Assembly: GCF_001605885.1 (NCBI RefSeq)
Contig: NZ_LRPE01000010.1
Location: 1-64,000, forward strand
From: Acinetobacter lactucae
GTDB taxonomy: Bacteria > Pseudomonadota > Gammaproteobacteria > Pseudomonadales > Moraxellaceae
Direction: 5' to 3'
Length of the DNA stretch: 64,000 nucleotides
The notes under the pieces: generated by a model
Told to the model about the DNA's origin: nothing
The model's input: the letters and a program-made list of their open reading frames with translations, nothing else
The model's database searches: none
Part shown: positions 36,802 through 46,327 of the stretch, piece after piece
How the letters are laid out: each line of letters begins with the position of its first letter
How positions within the stretch are numbered: the first letter of the stretch is position 1
Position numbers and translations under genes: made by a program

Positions 36802-38097
36802 ATGCAACTTGCCGATTTAAGAATAGCGATTATAGGTTTAGGATATGTAGGCTTGCCATTGGCAGTTGAGTTTGGCAAAAAAGGGCCAGTAATTGGATTT
36901 GATATTAATCAAAATCGTATTAATGAATTAAAGAGTGGACAAGATCATACGCTGGAAGTGACACCAGAAGAACTTCAAAAAGCAGAACAATTAAGTTTTA
37001 GTGCAAATCTAGCGGATTTAGAAAAAAGTAATTTTTTTATTGTAACTGTTCCTACTCCCGTAGATCAAGTGAACCGTCCTGATCTAACTCCCTTAAAAAA
37101 AGCGAGTGAAACTGTCGGGCAAGCTTTAAAAAAAGGTGATATTGTTGTATATGAATCGACGGTATATCCAGGTGCTACAGAAGAAGTTTGTATTCCTATT
37201 TTAGAAAAAATCTCTGGATTAAAATTTAATCAAGATTTCTTTGCTGGTTATAGCCCAGAACGTATTAATCCCGGTGATAAAGTTAATACATTGACTAAAA
37301 TTAAAAAGATTACGAGTGGTAGTACACCTGAAGTAGCAGATACTGTAGATGCAGTGTACGCAAGCATTATTACTGCTGGCACTCATAAAGCATCTAGTAT
37401 TAAAGTTGCAGAAGCTGCCAAAGTAATTGAAAACACGCAACGTGACTTAAATATTGCTTTAGTAAATGAGCTGTCTGTCATTTTTGATCGTATTGGTATT
37501 GATACTTTAGATGTGTTAGAGGCCGCAGGTAGTAAATGGAACTTTTTACCATTCCGTCCTGGTTTAGTGGGGGGGCATTGTATTGGTGTAGATCCTTACT
37601 ATTTGACTCATAAAGCAGAAGAAGTTGGTTATCATCCACAAGTAATTCTTGCTGGTCGTCGTATTAATGACAATATGGCGCGTTATGTTGCTCGTAATAC
37701 TATTAAGCTTATGCTTCAAAATGGTATTGATGTGCCCCGCGCAAAAGTTGGTGTACTCGGAGTAACTTTTAAAGAAAATTGTCCTGATATTCGTAATAGT
37801 AAAGTAGCAGATCTTATTAAAGAGTTAGAGTTCTGGGGTGCACAAGTTGTAGTGGCAGACCCGTGGGCAGATGCAGATGAAGTGAGAAATGAATATGGTT
37901 TTGAGCTTGGAAAAGTTGACGCTCAAAATCCTGTAGATAGTGTCATTGTTGCGGTAGGTCACAATCAATTCCGCTCACTTTCAGCAAGTGAATTGCGTGA
38001 TTATACGAAAGGTGAAAAGCCTGTGTTGGCTGATGTTAAGAGTCTTTTTGACCGCACTGAAATGTCAGATGCTGGTTTTACTGTATTCCGTCTCTAA
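36802..38097 (+). CDS. gna: UDP-N-acetyl-hexosamine 6-dehydrogenase Gna
   Basis: A 431-residue UDP-sugar dehydrogenase oxidising UDP-GlcNAc (or GalNAc) to the uronic acid. NAD loop GLGYVGLPLA (12-21), catalytic region PGLVGGHCIGVDPYY with C260 intact, and LGVTFKENCPDIRNSK. It is the first gene of the plus-strand capsule block and supplies UDP-GlcNAcA to DgaA. Substrate choice between GlcNAc and GalNAc is inferred from the dga genes next to it. Codon use is like the chromosome's. Confidence 0.93.
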   Translation: MQLADLRIAIIGLGYVGLPLAVEFGKKGPVIGFDINQNRINELKSGQDHTLEVTPEELQKAEQLSFSANLADLEKSNFFIVTVPTPVDQVNRPDLTPLKKASETVGQALKKGDIVVYESTVYPGATEEVCIPILEKISGLKFNQDFFAGYSPERINPGDKVNTLTKIKKITSGSTPEVADTVDAVYASIITAGTHKASSIKVAEAAKVIENTQRDLNIALVNELSVIFDRIGIDTLDVLEAAGSKWNFLPFRPGLVGGHCIGVDPYYLTHKAEEVGYHPQVILAGRRINDNMARYVARNTIKLMLQNGIDVPRAKVGVLGVTFKENCPDIRNSKVADLIKELEFWGAQVVVADPWADADEVRNEYGFELGKVDAQNPVDSVIVAVGHNQFRSLSASELRDYTKGEKPVLADVKSLFDRTEMSDAGFTVFRL

Positions 38098-38129
38098 TTT
38101 TATCTTATTATTGAATTGAAGTTTTGATC

Positions 38130-39080
38130 ATGAAAAAATTTGCACTTATTGGTGCTGCTGGTTATATCGCACCACGTCATTTAAAAGCTATTAAAGAAAC
38201 TGGTAATACCTTAGCAGTTGCTATGGACGTAAATGACTCGGTTGGGATTATGGATAGCCATTTTCCAGAAGCTGAGTTTTTTACCGAGTTTGAAGAATTT
38301 GAAGCTTATGTAGAAGACCAAAAACTAAAAGGTGAAAAGCTAGATTATGTGGCAATCTGCTCACCAAACTATCTGCATGCTCCGCATATGAAATATGCTT
38401 TGAAAAATGGCATTGAGGTCATTTGCGAAAAACCATTAGTGCTTAATTCAGAAGACTTAAATATGCTTTCTGAATATGAAAAGCAATATGGTGCTAAAGT
38501 AAATTCAATTTTACAATTACGCCTTCATCCTTCAATTATTGCCTTGCGTGATAAAGTTCAAGCTGCACCAGCAGATAAAGTATTTGACGTAGACCTTACT
38601 TATCTTACATCTCGTGGTAAATGGTATCTAAAATCATGGAAAGGGGTAGATAATAAATCAGGTGGTGTAGCAACTAATATTGGTGTGCATTTTTACGACA
38701 TGTTGCATTTTATTTTTGGCAAAATTGTTAAAAATGAAGTGCATTTCCGTGATGAAAAAACTGCGTCGGGTTATTTAGAATATGAGCGTGCGCGTGTACG
38801 TTGGTTCTTGTCAATTGATGCCAATAACCTACCAGAAAATGCGGTACAAGGTGAAAAGCTGACTTATCGTAGTATTACCATTGAAAATGAAGAGCTTGAG
38901 TTTTCAGGTGGCTTTACCGATTTACATACACAGAGTTACCAACGTGTATTGGAAGGTAAAGGTTATGGGGTTGAAGAAAACCGTGCAGCGATTGAGACGG
39001 TTGAAGTGATTCGCGTTTCTCCAATTGTAGAAAATCCTGCAAATCCACATCCATTATTGGCGAAGGTGAAAAAAGCATGA
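38130..39080 (+). CDS. dgaA: UDP-GlcNAcA 3-dehydrogenase (WbpB/WlbA type)
   Basis: A 316-residue Gfo/Idh/MocA oxidoreductase: N-terminal [22 protein letters not shown] motif (ICEKPLV) and [14 protein letters not shown] in the C-terminal domain. In the WbpB/WlbA route it oxidises C3 of UDP-GlcNAcA, ready for transamination. ATG at 38130 is preferred to the in-frame TTG at 38124. Overlaps dgaB by 4 bases. Confidence 0.9.
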   Translation: MKKFALIGAAGYIAPRHLKAIKETGNTLAVAMDVNDSVGIMDSHFPEAEFFTEFEEFEAYVEDQKLKGEKLDYVAICSPNYLHAPHMKYALKNGIEVICEKPLVLNSEDLNMLSEYEKQYGAKVNSILQLRLHPSIIALRDKVQAAPADKVFDVDLTYLTSRGKWYLKSWKGVDNKSGGVATNIGVHFYDMLHFIFGKIVKNEVHFRDEKTASGYLEYERARVRWFLSIDANNLPENAVQGEKLTYRSITIENEELEFSGGFTDLHTQSYQRVLEGKGYGVEENRAAIETVEVIRVSPIVENPANPHPLLAKVKKA

Positions 39081-39655
39081 GCTTTTATCAACATGAAACT
39101 GCCATAGTCGATGATGGTGCACAAATTGGTGAGGGCTCCCGTGTTTGGCATTTTGTTCATGTCTGCGGAGGAGCCAAAATCGGTAAAGGTGTATCTTTAG
39201 GCCAAAATGTATTTGTGGGTAACCGCGTTGTAATTGGTGACCACTGTAAAGTCCAAAATAATGTATCGGTTTACGATAATGTCTTTTTGGAAGAGGGTGT
39301 ATTTTGTGGCCCAAGTATGGTGTTTACAAATGTATATAACCCACGTTCTCTCATAGAACGTAAAGACCAATACCGAGATACCTTAGTGAAAAAGGGCGCT
39401 ACGCTAGGCGCAAACTGCACTATTGTCTGCGGTGTTACCATTGGTGCTTATGCTTTCGTTGGGGCTGGTGCTGTAGTGAATAAAGATGTACCAGCTTATG
39501 CGTTGATGGTGGGTGTACCGGCTAAACAGATCGGTTGGATGAGTGAATTCGGTGAGCAGCTTGATTTACCTTTACAGGGGCAAGCTCAGGCTATCTGTTC
39601 TCATACAGGAGCGGTTTATCAACTCGATGGAACGACACTAACAAAGCAAGGTTAA
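39077..39655 (+). CDS. dgaB: UDP-GlcNAc3N-acid 3-N-acetyltransferase (WbpD type)
   Basis: A 192-residue left-handed beta-helix (hexapeptide) acetyltransferase, with repeats such as [20 protein letters not shown] and [20 protein letters not shown]. It should acetylate the 3-amino group made by DgaC, finishing UDP-GlcNAc3NAcA. The gene order dehydrogenase - acetyltransferase - aminotransferase (dgaA-dgaB-dgaC) is that of the module in Acinetobacter capsule loci. Two bases separate it from dgaC. Confidence 0.88.
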   Translation: MSFYQHETAIVDDGAQIGEGSRVWHFVHVCGGAKIGKGVSLGQNVFVGNRVVIGDHCKVQNNVSVYDNVFLEEGVFCGPSMVFTNVYNPRSLIERKDQYRDTLVKKGATLGANCTIVCGVTIGAYAFVGAGAVVNKDVPAYALMVGVPAKQIGWMSEFGEQLDLPLQGQAQAICSHTGAVYQLDGTTLTKQG

Positions 39656-39656
39656 T

Positions 39657-40745
39657 ATGATTGACTTTATTGATTTAAAAGCACAACAAAATCGAATTAA
39701 AGATAAAATTGATGCGGGCATTCAAAATGTATTGACACATGGTCAATACATTTTAGGGCCGGAAGTAATTGAGCTAGAAGAAAAGCTAGCTTCGTATGTG
39801 GGTGCTAAACATTGTATTACTTGTGCAAATGGTACAGATGCCCTACAAATTGCACAAATGGCTTTTGGTATTGGGCCTGGTGATGAAGTGATTACTCCAG
39901 GTTTCACTTATATTGCTACTGCTGAAACAGTTGCACTCTTAGGTGCAAAACCTGTTTATGTTGATGTAAACCCGAAGACTTATAATTTAGATGTTGAAAA
40001 ATTAGAAGCTGCAATTACACCTCGAACTAAGGCTATTATTCCTGTAAGTTTATATGGGCAGTGTGCAGACTTTGATGCAATCAATGCGATTGCTGCAAAA
40101 TATGGCATTCCTGTAATTGAAGACGCTGCGCAAAGTTTTGGGGCAACCTATAAAGGTCGTAAAAGCTGTAACCTAAGTACTGTTGCTTGCACGAGTTTCT
40201 TCCCAAGCAAACCATTAGGTTGTTATGGTGACGGTGGTGCTATCTTTACCAATGATGATGAACTAGCTAAAGTGATTCGTCAGATTGCACGTCATGGCCA
40301 AGATAAGCGTTATCACCATATTCGTGTTGGGGTGAACAGTCGCTTAGATACCTTGCAAGCAGCTATTTTATTACCAAAATTGGAAATTTTGGATGATGAA
40401 ATGCAAGCACGTCAAAAAGTAGCTGAAATTTATAATCAGTTATTTAATCAGGCTGGTATTCATACAACGCCGTATCTTGAAGCGCATAATACCAGTGCGT
40501 GGGCACAATATACAATTCAAGTTGATAACCGCGCAGAAGTACAAGAGAAATTAAAAGCTCAAGGTATTCCTACCGCTGTGCATTATCCGATTCCACTAAA
40601 TAAGCAACCTGCTGTAGCTGATAGTGAGATTCATCTCCCTATTGGGGATGCGATTGCGGAAAAAGTGATGAGTTTGCCTATGCATCCTTATTTGAGTGAG
40701 CAAGAGCAAAAAATTATTGTAAAAAGTTTAAAGGGTACAGTATGA
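39657..40745 (+). CDS. dgaC: PLP-dependent 3-aminotransferase (WbpE type)
   Basis: A 362-residue DegT/DnrJ/EryC1 sugar aminotransferase. Signs: CANGTDALQIAQMAFGIGPG (about residues 57-76), EDAAQSFGA, and the PLP lysine in FFPSKPLGCYGDGG (K about 185). It transfers an amino group to C3 of the keto-uronic acid made by DgaA. Overlaps the next gene by 4 bases (ATGA). Confidence 0.9.
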   Translation: MIDFIDLKAQQNRIKDKIDAGIQNVLTHGQYILGPEVIELEEKLASYVGAKHCITCANGTDALQIAQMAFGIGPGDEVITPGFTYIATAETVALLGAKPVYVDVNPKTYNLDVEKLEAAITPRTKAIIPVSLYGQCADFDAINAIAAKYGIPVIEDAAQSFGATYKGRKSCNLSTVACTSFFPSKPLGCYGDGGAIFTNDDELAKVIRQIARHGQDKRYHHIRVGVNSRLDTLQAAILLPKLEILDDEMQARQKVAEIYNQLFNQAGIHTTPYLEAHNTSAWAQYTIQVDNRAEVQEKLKAQGIPTAVHYPIPLNKQPAVADSEIHLPIGDAIAEKVMSLPMHPYLSEQEQKIIVKSLKGTV

Positions 40746-41230
40746 GTACTTTAATAGCACGTCTAATTGTAAAAATTATTACATGGGCTCAGTATAAAAC
40801 ACATCAATATAGAATTTCAAAGTTTACAGGTGTATCCAAAAAAGCAACTATTGGTATAAATTGTATTCTTAATATATCGCCGAAAAATTTATTTATAGGT
40901 GACTATACTTATTTAAATCAGGCTCATTTATCTTCAGGAGAAAATTCAACAGTTACTATTGGGCAAGGTTGTGCAATTGGATATAATGTTTCTATTAAAG
41001 CTATTACTCACTCAAAAGAAAAACCAACTACAAATATAGACGGAAATAGTCAACATATTGAGAAAGATATTAAAATTGGGGATAATTGTTGGATTGGGGA
41101 TAATGTTTTTATCCGTGAAGGAGTAAGTTTGGGTAATAATGTTATCGTTGGAGCCAATTCTGTAGTAACGAAATCCTTTGGCGATAATTTAATTATAGCA
41201 GGGGTTCCAGCAAAAATTATTTCTAATTGA
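40742..41230 (+). CDS. Hexapeptide-repeat acetyltransferase
   Basis: A 162-residue left-handed beta-helix O-acetyltransferase (Maa/NodL/WbbJ group): IGDNCWIGDNVFIREGVSLG (about residues 113-132) and the cap GANSVVTKSF. It probably acetylates a capsule sugar. The first of the AT-rich serotype-specific genes; a 17-bp hairpin follows it. Target sugar cannot be told from sequence. Confidence 0.8.
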   Translation: MSTLIARLIVKIITWAQYKTHQYRISKFTGVSKKATIGINCILNISPKNLFIGDYTYLNQAHLSSGENSTVTIGQGCAIGYNVSIKAITHSKEKPTTNIDGNSQHIEKDIKIGDNCWIGDNVFIREGVSLGNNVIVGANSVVTKSFGDNLIIAGVPAKIISN

Positions 41231-41235
41231 TTGCC

Positions 41236-41277
41236 ATATAAAAGGATTTATAAAGAATTCTATAAATCCTTTTATAT
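41236..41277. other. 17-bp perfect hairpin inside the capsule block
   Basis: Arms 41236-41252 and 41261-41277 pair perfectly over 17 bp (ATATAAAAGGATTTATA), loop AAGAATTC. It is six bases after the acetyltransferase stop and 53 before the glycosyltransferase start. There is no T-run, so it is not a classical terminator; mRNA processing or stability, or a recombination junction, are possible. Confidence 0.75.
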
Positions 41278-41329
41278 AAAAAACAAGATTAAATTTTATT
41301 GTTTTCTGCATATTCAACGGTAATATCGA

Positions 41330-42583
41330 ATGACAAGTTTAGTAATATTGACAGTGAACTTTCCGTATGAGGGAGGAGAGCAATTTATAGAGTCAGAGAT
41401 TTCTTATTGGGATAATACAAAATTCGAAAAAGTATTAATATACCCAAGTAATAGACAAGGTTTAAAACGTTTATATCCTAAAAGTATTAGTATTTTGAAC
41501 GACCTTCCTCCTAATGTTAGTAAATTAGAGAAGCTATACTTTGTTTTATTAGGTTTTTTCTCTAAAATTTTTTGGAAAGAACTCAAATACCTTTTTTTTT
41601 CAAAGAAAACTAATTTTACTAATATATATTATGCTTTAGCTAAAGTTTCAGGTACATTAAAGTATAGTAAGTACCTTAAGGAAAGTATTAAAAATATTGA
41701 TGGTAAAATTATAATTTATTCTTACTGGAATGATGTTTCTTATTACGCTGCTTGTTGTTTAAAACGTAAAGGTATGGTTAGTAAAGTTATATCTAGAGCA
41801 CATGGATTTGATGTCTATGAGGAGCGTAATCTTAATAATTATATGCCATTAAAAAGACAATTTAGGCATGATGTCGATAGAGTATTTTTATTGTCAGATC
41901 GCGCTCGTAATTATTATAAAGATAAATATAATTACCCATTGAATAGGTTGGCAGTGGCGCGGCTAGGTGTTGTTTTGCCTATAAAGGATTTTGAATATAC
42001 TAATATTTATAATGAATTAAATATCTTGTCGTTATCATATTGTGTGTCATTAAAAAGAATTGATAAGATTATGGATGCTATAAATGATTTTTCAATTAAA
42101 CATAATATAAAAGTGAAGTGGACACATATAGGTGGTGGTGATTTATTTGATGAATTAAAACAACGAGCATTAAATATAGTCAAAGAAAATGGGAATTTAA
42201 AAGCTAATTTTTTAGGTCAATTAAGTAATAGAGAAGTGCATAATTGGTTACTTAAAAATCATATTAGTGTTTTTATTAATGCTAGTGAATCTGAAGGAGT
42301 GCCAGTTTCAATTATGGAAGCTATGAGTTATGGAATTCCAACTATAGCACCTAATATTGGTGGTATTTCCGATTTGGTTAATGAACAGAATGGTTTTTTA
42401 ATGTCTTCAAAGGCGGATATTTTAGAAATAATAACTGGTTTAGAAACTGTTTTATTTTCAAAGAATATTACTTCATATAGAGAGAATGCACGTAAAACAG
42501 TTGAAGATAGGTTCAATTCAGAGAAGAATTATCATGAATTTGTTCATATTATTGAAGAATTGGCTTTAAATGAACAAATCTAA
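41330..42583 (+). CDS. Glycosyltransferase (GT4-like), capsule
   Basis: A 417-residue GT-B-fold glycosyltransferase. The C-terminal family 4 motif E-x7-E is seen in SEGVPVSIMEAMSYGIPTIA (about residues 316-335), and SRAHGFDVYEERN is in the middle. It presumably forms one linkage of the capsule repeat unit. It is AT-rich and overlaps wzx by 14 bases. Donor and linkage unknown. Confidence 0.85.
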   Translation: MTSLVILTVNFPYEGGEQFIESEISYWDNTKFEKVLIYPSNRQGLKRLYPKSISILNDLPPNVSKLEKLYFVLLGFFSKIFWKELKYLFFSKKTNFTNIYYALAKVSGTLKYSKYLKESIKNIDGKIIIYSYWNDVSYYAACCLKRKGMVSKVISRAHGFDVYEERNLNNYMPLKRQFRHDVDRVFLLSDRARNYYKDKYNYPLNRLAVARLGVVLPIKDFEYTNIYNELNILSLSYCVSLKRIDKIMDAINDFSIKHNIKVKWTHIGGGDLFDELKQRALNIVKENGNLKANFLGQLSNREVHNWLLKNHISVFINASESEGVPVSIMEAMSYGIPTIAPNIGGISDLVNEQNGFLMSSKADILEIITGLETVLFSKNITSYRENARKTVEDRFNSEKNYHEFVHIIEELALNEQI

Positions 42584-43970
42584 GATTTTAGCATACGCTA
42601 TTGGGCCAATCGGTTCAGGACTCATCGGTTTAATTACCTTGCCAATGATTACATGGTTTTATTCTGTTGAAGATGTTGGTCGTATTTCAATGCTCCAAGT
42701 CTGTACTAGTTTTTTTATATTACTATTTTGTTTAGGGCTAGATCAGGCTTATGTACGCGAGTATCATGAATTAGATAATAAATTTTTATTATTTAAAGTT
42801 GTAATTTGGCCAGGCTTATTACTTGGTTCTATATCGCTTTTAGCTATAACTTTATATGATACATCTATTGTATCTAAATTATTGTATGGCATACCAAGTA
42901 TATATTTAAGTGTATTAAGTATTATTTGTTTTCTTGTCGCTTTAATAGCACGTTTTCTGTCTCTTATTTTACGAATGCAAGAAAAGGCTCTAGCTTTTTC
43001 TATGAGTCAGTTGTTACCTAAAATACTATTTTTGGTATTTGTGCTTAGCGTCGTCTGGTTTAATTTTGATAAAAATAGTTATACGCTTTTAACGGCAAAT
43101 GCTTTGTCATTAATGGCTGCTTTTTTTGTATATGTATGGAATACACGAGAAGAGTGGTTGCCAGCGATAAAAGTTAAATTTGATTGGCATCAGTTTAAAG
43201 TAAGTTTAGCTTTCGGATTACCTCTAGTTGTAGGTGGACTGGCATCTTGGGGCTTAAATGTAATGGATAGGCTATTTTTACGTAGTATGTCAACTTATGC
43301 AGAGTTGGGTGTCTATTCTGTTGCAATGAGTATTGCTGCTGTTGCAACACTTATTTCTAGTATTTTTAATACCATCTGGTCACCAATGGTTTTTAAATGG
43401 ATTAGTGAGGGAAATGTCGATTATAAGAAAATTGATGATATTTCAGAATATGTTCTCGCTGCGATCTATTTTGTCGTTGTTCTCGCAGGTATGTTTTCAT
43501 GGATACTACCATTCTTATTACCTAAAACCTATGTAGAAATTCAATTTTTAATGTGTATCTGCTTGTTGGGGCCGTTATTCTTTACCTTATCGGAAACAAC
43601 GGCAATAGGGATCACTATTGCGCGTAAGACAAAATTCTCTATGCTAGCTTCTATTTTGGCGATGTTAGTCAGTTTAGTGAGTAATTATATTCTAGTACCT
43701 ATGTATGGTGCTAGTGGGGCTGCTATATCGACTGCTTTGGCTTTTTGGTGTTTCTATCTATTTAGAACTGAACTTTCTAAAAAAGTTTGGAGAGATTTCG
43801 TTACCAAGAAAGCCTATGTTGTTACAGCTTTGTTGATGGTTTTGTCTATAATCAATGTTTTTGCTCCATTTGATATTTATATGCGAATAGGGATGTGGCT
43901 TTTCGCATTACTCTTTGGTTTTTATTTGTTTAAAAACATAAAGTTAAAATCTTTATTGCGGTTGGGTTAA
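42570..43970 (+). CDS. wzx: Capsule repeat-unit flippase Wzx
   Basis: A 466-residue membrane protein with about 12 to 14 hydrophobic segments, of the polysaccharide flippase (MOP/Wzx) type. Opening YAIGPIGSGLIGLITLPMIT (about 8-27) and internal FGLPLVVGGLASWGLNVMDR (about 215-234) are typical. It moves the lipid-linked repeat unit to the periplasm for Wzy. Identified by topology, length and place in the locus; sequence is highly variable in this family. Confidence 0.88.
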   Translation: MNKSKILAYAIGPIGSGLIGLITLPMITWFYSVEDVGRISMLQVCTSFFILLFCLGLDQAYVREYHELDNKFLLFKVVIWPGLLLGSISLLAITLYDTSIVSKLLYGIPSIYLSVLSIICFLVALIARFLSLILRMQEKALAFSMSQLLPKILFLVFVLSVVWFNFDKNSYTLLTANALSLMAAFFVYVWNTREEWLPAIKVKFDWHQFKVSLAFGLPLVVGGLASWGLNVMDRLFLRSMSTYAELGVYSVAMSIAAVATLISSIFNTIWSPMVFKWISEGNVDYKKIDDISEYVLAAIYFVVVLAGMFSWILPFLLPKTYVEIQFLMCICLLGPLFFTLSETTAIGITIARKTKFSMLASILAMLVSLVSNYILVPMYGASGAAISTALAFWCFYLFRTELSKKVWRDFVTKKAYVVTALLMVLSIINVFAPFDIYMRIGMWLFALLFGFYLFKNIKLKSLLRLG

Positions 43971-44007
43971 TTTCGAAGTTCTAGTTATTCTGTTAGAGAA
44001 CCGTGTT

Positions 44008-44067
44008 ATGAAAATTCTGACTGTATTAGGTACTAGACGTCAGTTCATTAAGGCTTTTGTGCTATGA
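44008..44067 (+). pseudogene. Remnant 5' end of a UDP-GlcNAc 2-epimerase-like gene (WbpI type)
   Basis: A 19-codon frame reading MKILTVLGTRRQFIKAFVL then TGA. The pattern MKILTVLG(T/A)RPQFIKA is the N-terminus of WbpI/MnaA-family 2-epimerases. The GTRPEAIKM form in the intact mnaA here is different, so it is not a copy of mnaA. Its stop overlaps the start of the next glycosyltransferase gene (ATGA). The rest of the gene is gone. Confidence 0.6.
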
Positions 44068-45170
44068 AAAAGTTACTAATTGTTGGATTACCTTTTTTTC
44101 CGCATAAATATCAGTATTTATTAGATTCATATAAAGATATAGGCGTTAATGCTAAGGTGCTGTTAAATGCCGATAGCAATAATAATGATTCCTCTATTAC
44201 TGAAGAATTTTATTATGCAGGAACAAATAAATTTAAACGAGTATATACTTATTTAACTGTATTATATAAGTTTCGTCCGAAAAATATTGATTGTTATGAT
44301 TATTCTATATTATCAATCTTTTATATATTAGTTGCTAGATTGTTGAGTGTTAATGTCAGATTTTGGCTTATTGGTGGAGAGCTCGTTGGCGATAAACAAG
44401 ATGCAAATAATAATTCTTTATTTTTGCGCCTTATTATTAATGCGAAGATGCATTTATCAAGGCTTTGCTTGGTATTCGCAAATACCATTTATGCAAAAGA
44501 ACATCATCATATAAGAACAATAAAAGATATAAATCCTAAGTTGTTGGATAAAATAGAAAAAATATATAACTGCGTTCCGGTCTCGGAAATTAATCCTGCC
44601 CTAGTTAATAAAGAAAGGAAAAGTTTTTTATATGCTAATGCGGTAATTGAGGGTAGACACGTTATGTCTTTGGTACAGGCTTTGGCTGATTTAAGGGATA
44701 ATCGGGTGGACTATTCGGCGGCTATATATGGATTTAATTCCATTTCAAATAATGTTTATGCTCCACGAGGTACCCCATATTCTGAAAAAACATTGAAATT
44801 ATATAATGAGTTAAAATTAAATGATTTTGTTGATGTTTATGGGTTTGTTAAAAATATTAAAGATATAATGAAAGATTATAAATTTTTTATTTTACCTGCA
44901 GATGTAATATTAGCTAATTATGCTTTGCTTGAAGCAATGTCTTTTGGTCTTGTACCAATTATTTATCCAGGTGATGGTTATGAAGTTATAATAGAAGACG
45001 GTGTGAATGGTATTGTCGCTACGGATTTTGATTTAGCTAAAGCTATGATGCGTGCACTATCCCTTTCTCAAACTGAGTATGTAAAGATGTCTGATGCTGC
45101 TCATCTTAAGATTAAAAAAGACTTCTCACTTGATTTATGGAAAGAAAAACTTTCTAAACATCTATATTAG
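44064..45170 (+). CDS. Glycosyltransferase (GT4-like), capsule
   Basis: A 368-residue GT-B-type transferase. C-terminal NYALLEAMSFGLVPIIYPGD (about residues 291-310) and EVIIEDGVNGIVA mark the nucleotide-sugar domain; the FGFVKNI-like pattern precedes it as VYGFVKNIKDIM. The start codon sits inside the stop of the epimerase remnant, so it probably uses the remnant's ribosome site. Very AT-rich. Linkage unknown. Confidence 0.8.
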   Translation: MKKLLIVGLPFFPHKYQYLLDSYKDIGVNAKVLLNADSNNNDSSITEEFYYAGTNKFKRVYTYLTVLYKFRPKNIDCYDYSILSIFYILVARLLSVNVRFWLIGGELVGDKQDANNNSLFLRLIINAKMHLSRLCLVFANTIYAKEHHHIRTIKDINPKLLDKIEKIYNCVPVSEINPALVNKERKSFLYANAVIEGRHVMSLVQALADLRDNRVDYSAAIYGFNSISNNVYAPRGTPYSEKTLKLYNELKLNDFVDVYGFVKNIKDIMKDYKFFILPADVILANYALLEAMSFGLVPIIYPGDGYEVIIEDGVNGIVATDFDLAKAMMRALSLSQTEYVKMSDAAHLKIKKDFSLDLWKEKLSKHLY

Positions 45171-45190
45171 TTATTGAGCTTTGATACATT

Positions 45191-46327
45191 ATGAAGATTC
45201 TATCAGTATTTGGTACCCGTCCAGAAGCTATTAAAATGGCTCCATTAGTTAAAGCATTAGCTGGAGATAATTATTTTGAATCTCGAGTTGCTGTAACTGC
45301 CCAGCACCGAGAAATGCTTGATCAAGTTTTAAAGTTGTTTGAAATTCAACCTGATTATGATTTAAATTTAATGAGAGCTGGACAAGATTTGTATGATGTT
45401 ACAGCGGGTGCTTTGCTAGGTCTTCGCGATGTTCTCAAAGATTTTCGCCCAGACTTGATTTTAGTACATGGAGATACAACAACTACTCTATCAGCATCCT
45501 TAGCTGCTTTTTATCAGCAAATTCCTGTTGGACATGTAGAAGCTGGTTTACGTACAGGCAATATGTATTCACCATGGCCAGAAGAGGCAAATCGTGTATT
45601 AACGGGACGACTAGCTGCACTTCATTTTGCTCCTACAGAGCGAAATCAAAAAGCTTTATTACATGAAGATATATCTTTAGAAAAAATTAAAATTACAGGA
45701 AATACTGTAATAGATGCTTTGCAGTGGGTGGTAAAGAAAATAGAAAACTCTAGTGAAATGAAGATCTCTATTCGTTCAATTCTAGAACAAGCAGGTTTAA
45801 AAGACACAATTATAGATAAACGCTATGTTCTAATTACTGGTCATCGTCGAGAAAATTTTGGAGAAGGATTCGAGAATATTTGTAAAGCTTTATCTTCACT
45901 TGCTAAGGTGAACCCTGAAACTCATTTTATTTATCCAGTTCATCTTAATCCGAATGTACAAGAACCTGTGAAGCGATTATTAGGTGGTTTGAATAATGTT
46001 CATCTCATTGCTCCATTAAGTTATGAGCCTTTTGTTTATCTGATGCAGCATGCTTATTTAGTACTTACAGATAGTGGGGGAGTACAAGAAGAAGCACCAG
46101 GACTTGGTAAGCCAGTTTTAGTGATGCGTGATACAACAGAGCGTCCAGAAGCTGTTGATGCTGGTACAGTAAAATTGGTGGGCACACACTATCAGGCAAT
46201 TACCTTGGCTGTCCAAGAATTATTAGATGATCCTAAAATTTATCAGCAAATGTCTCGTGCAAATAATCCATATGGAGATGGTTTGGCGAGCCAGAGAATA
46301 ATTGATTTTATTAAGGAAAATTTTTAA
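45191..46327 (+). CDS. mnaA: UDP-N-acetylglucosamine 2-epimerase
   Basis: A 378-residue WecB-type epimerase interconverting UDP-GlcNAc and UDP-ManNAc. Signs: [19 protein letters not shown] (residues 4-22), [48 protein letters not shown] and [21 protein letters not shown] (split). No mnaB dehydrogenase follows, so UDP-ManNAc is probably used as such. Visibly less AT-rich than its neighbours. Overlaps wzy by one base. Confidence 0.93.
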   Translation: MKILSVFGTRPEAIKMAPLVKALAGDNYFESRVAVTAQHREMLDQVLKLFEIQPDYDLNLMRAGQDLYDVTAGALLGLRDVLKDFRPDLILVHGDTTTTLSASLAAFYQQIPVGHVEAGLRTGNMYSPWPEEANRVLTGRLAALHFAPTERNQKALLHEDISLEKIKITGNTVIDALQWVVKKIENSSEMKISIRSILEQAGLKDTIIDKRYVLITGHRRENFGEGFENICKALSSLAKVNPETHFIYPVHLNPNVQEPVKRLLGGLNNVHLIAPLSYEPFVYLMQHAYLVLTDSGGVQEEAPGLGKPVLVMRDTTERPEAVDAGTVKLVGTHYQAITLAVQELLDDPKIYQQMSRANNPYGDGLASQRIIDFIKENF

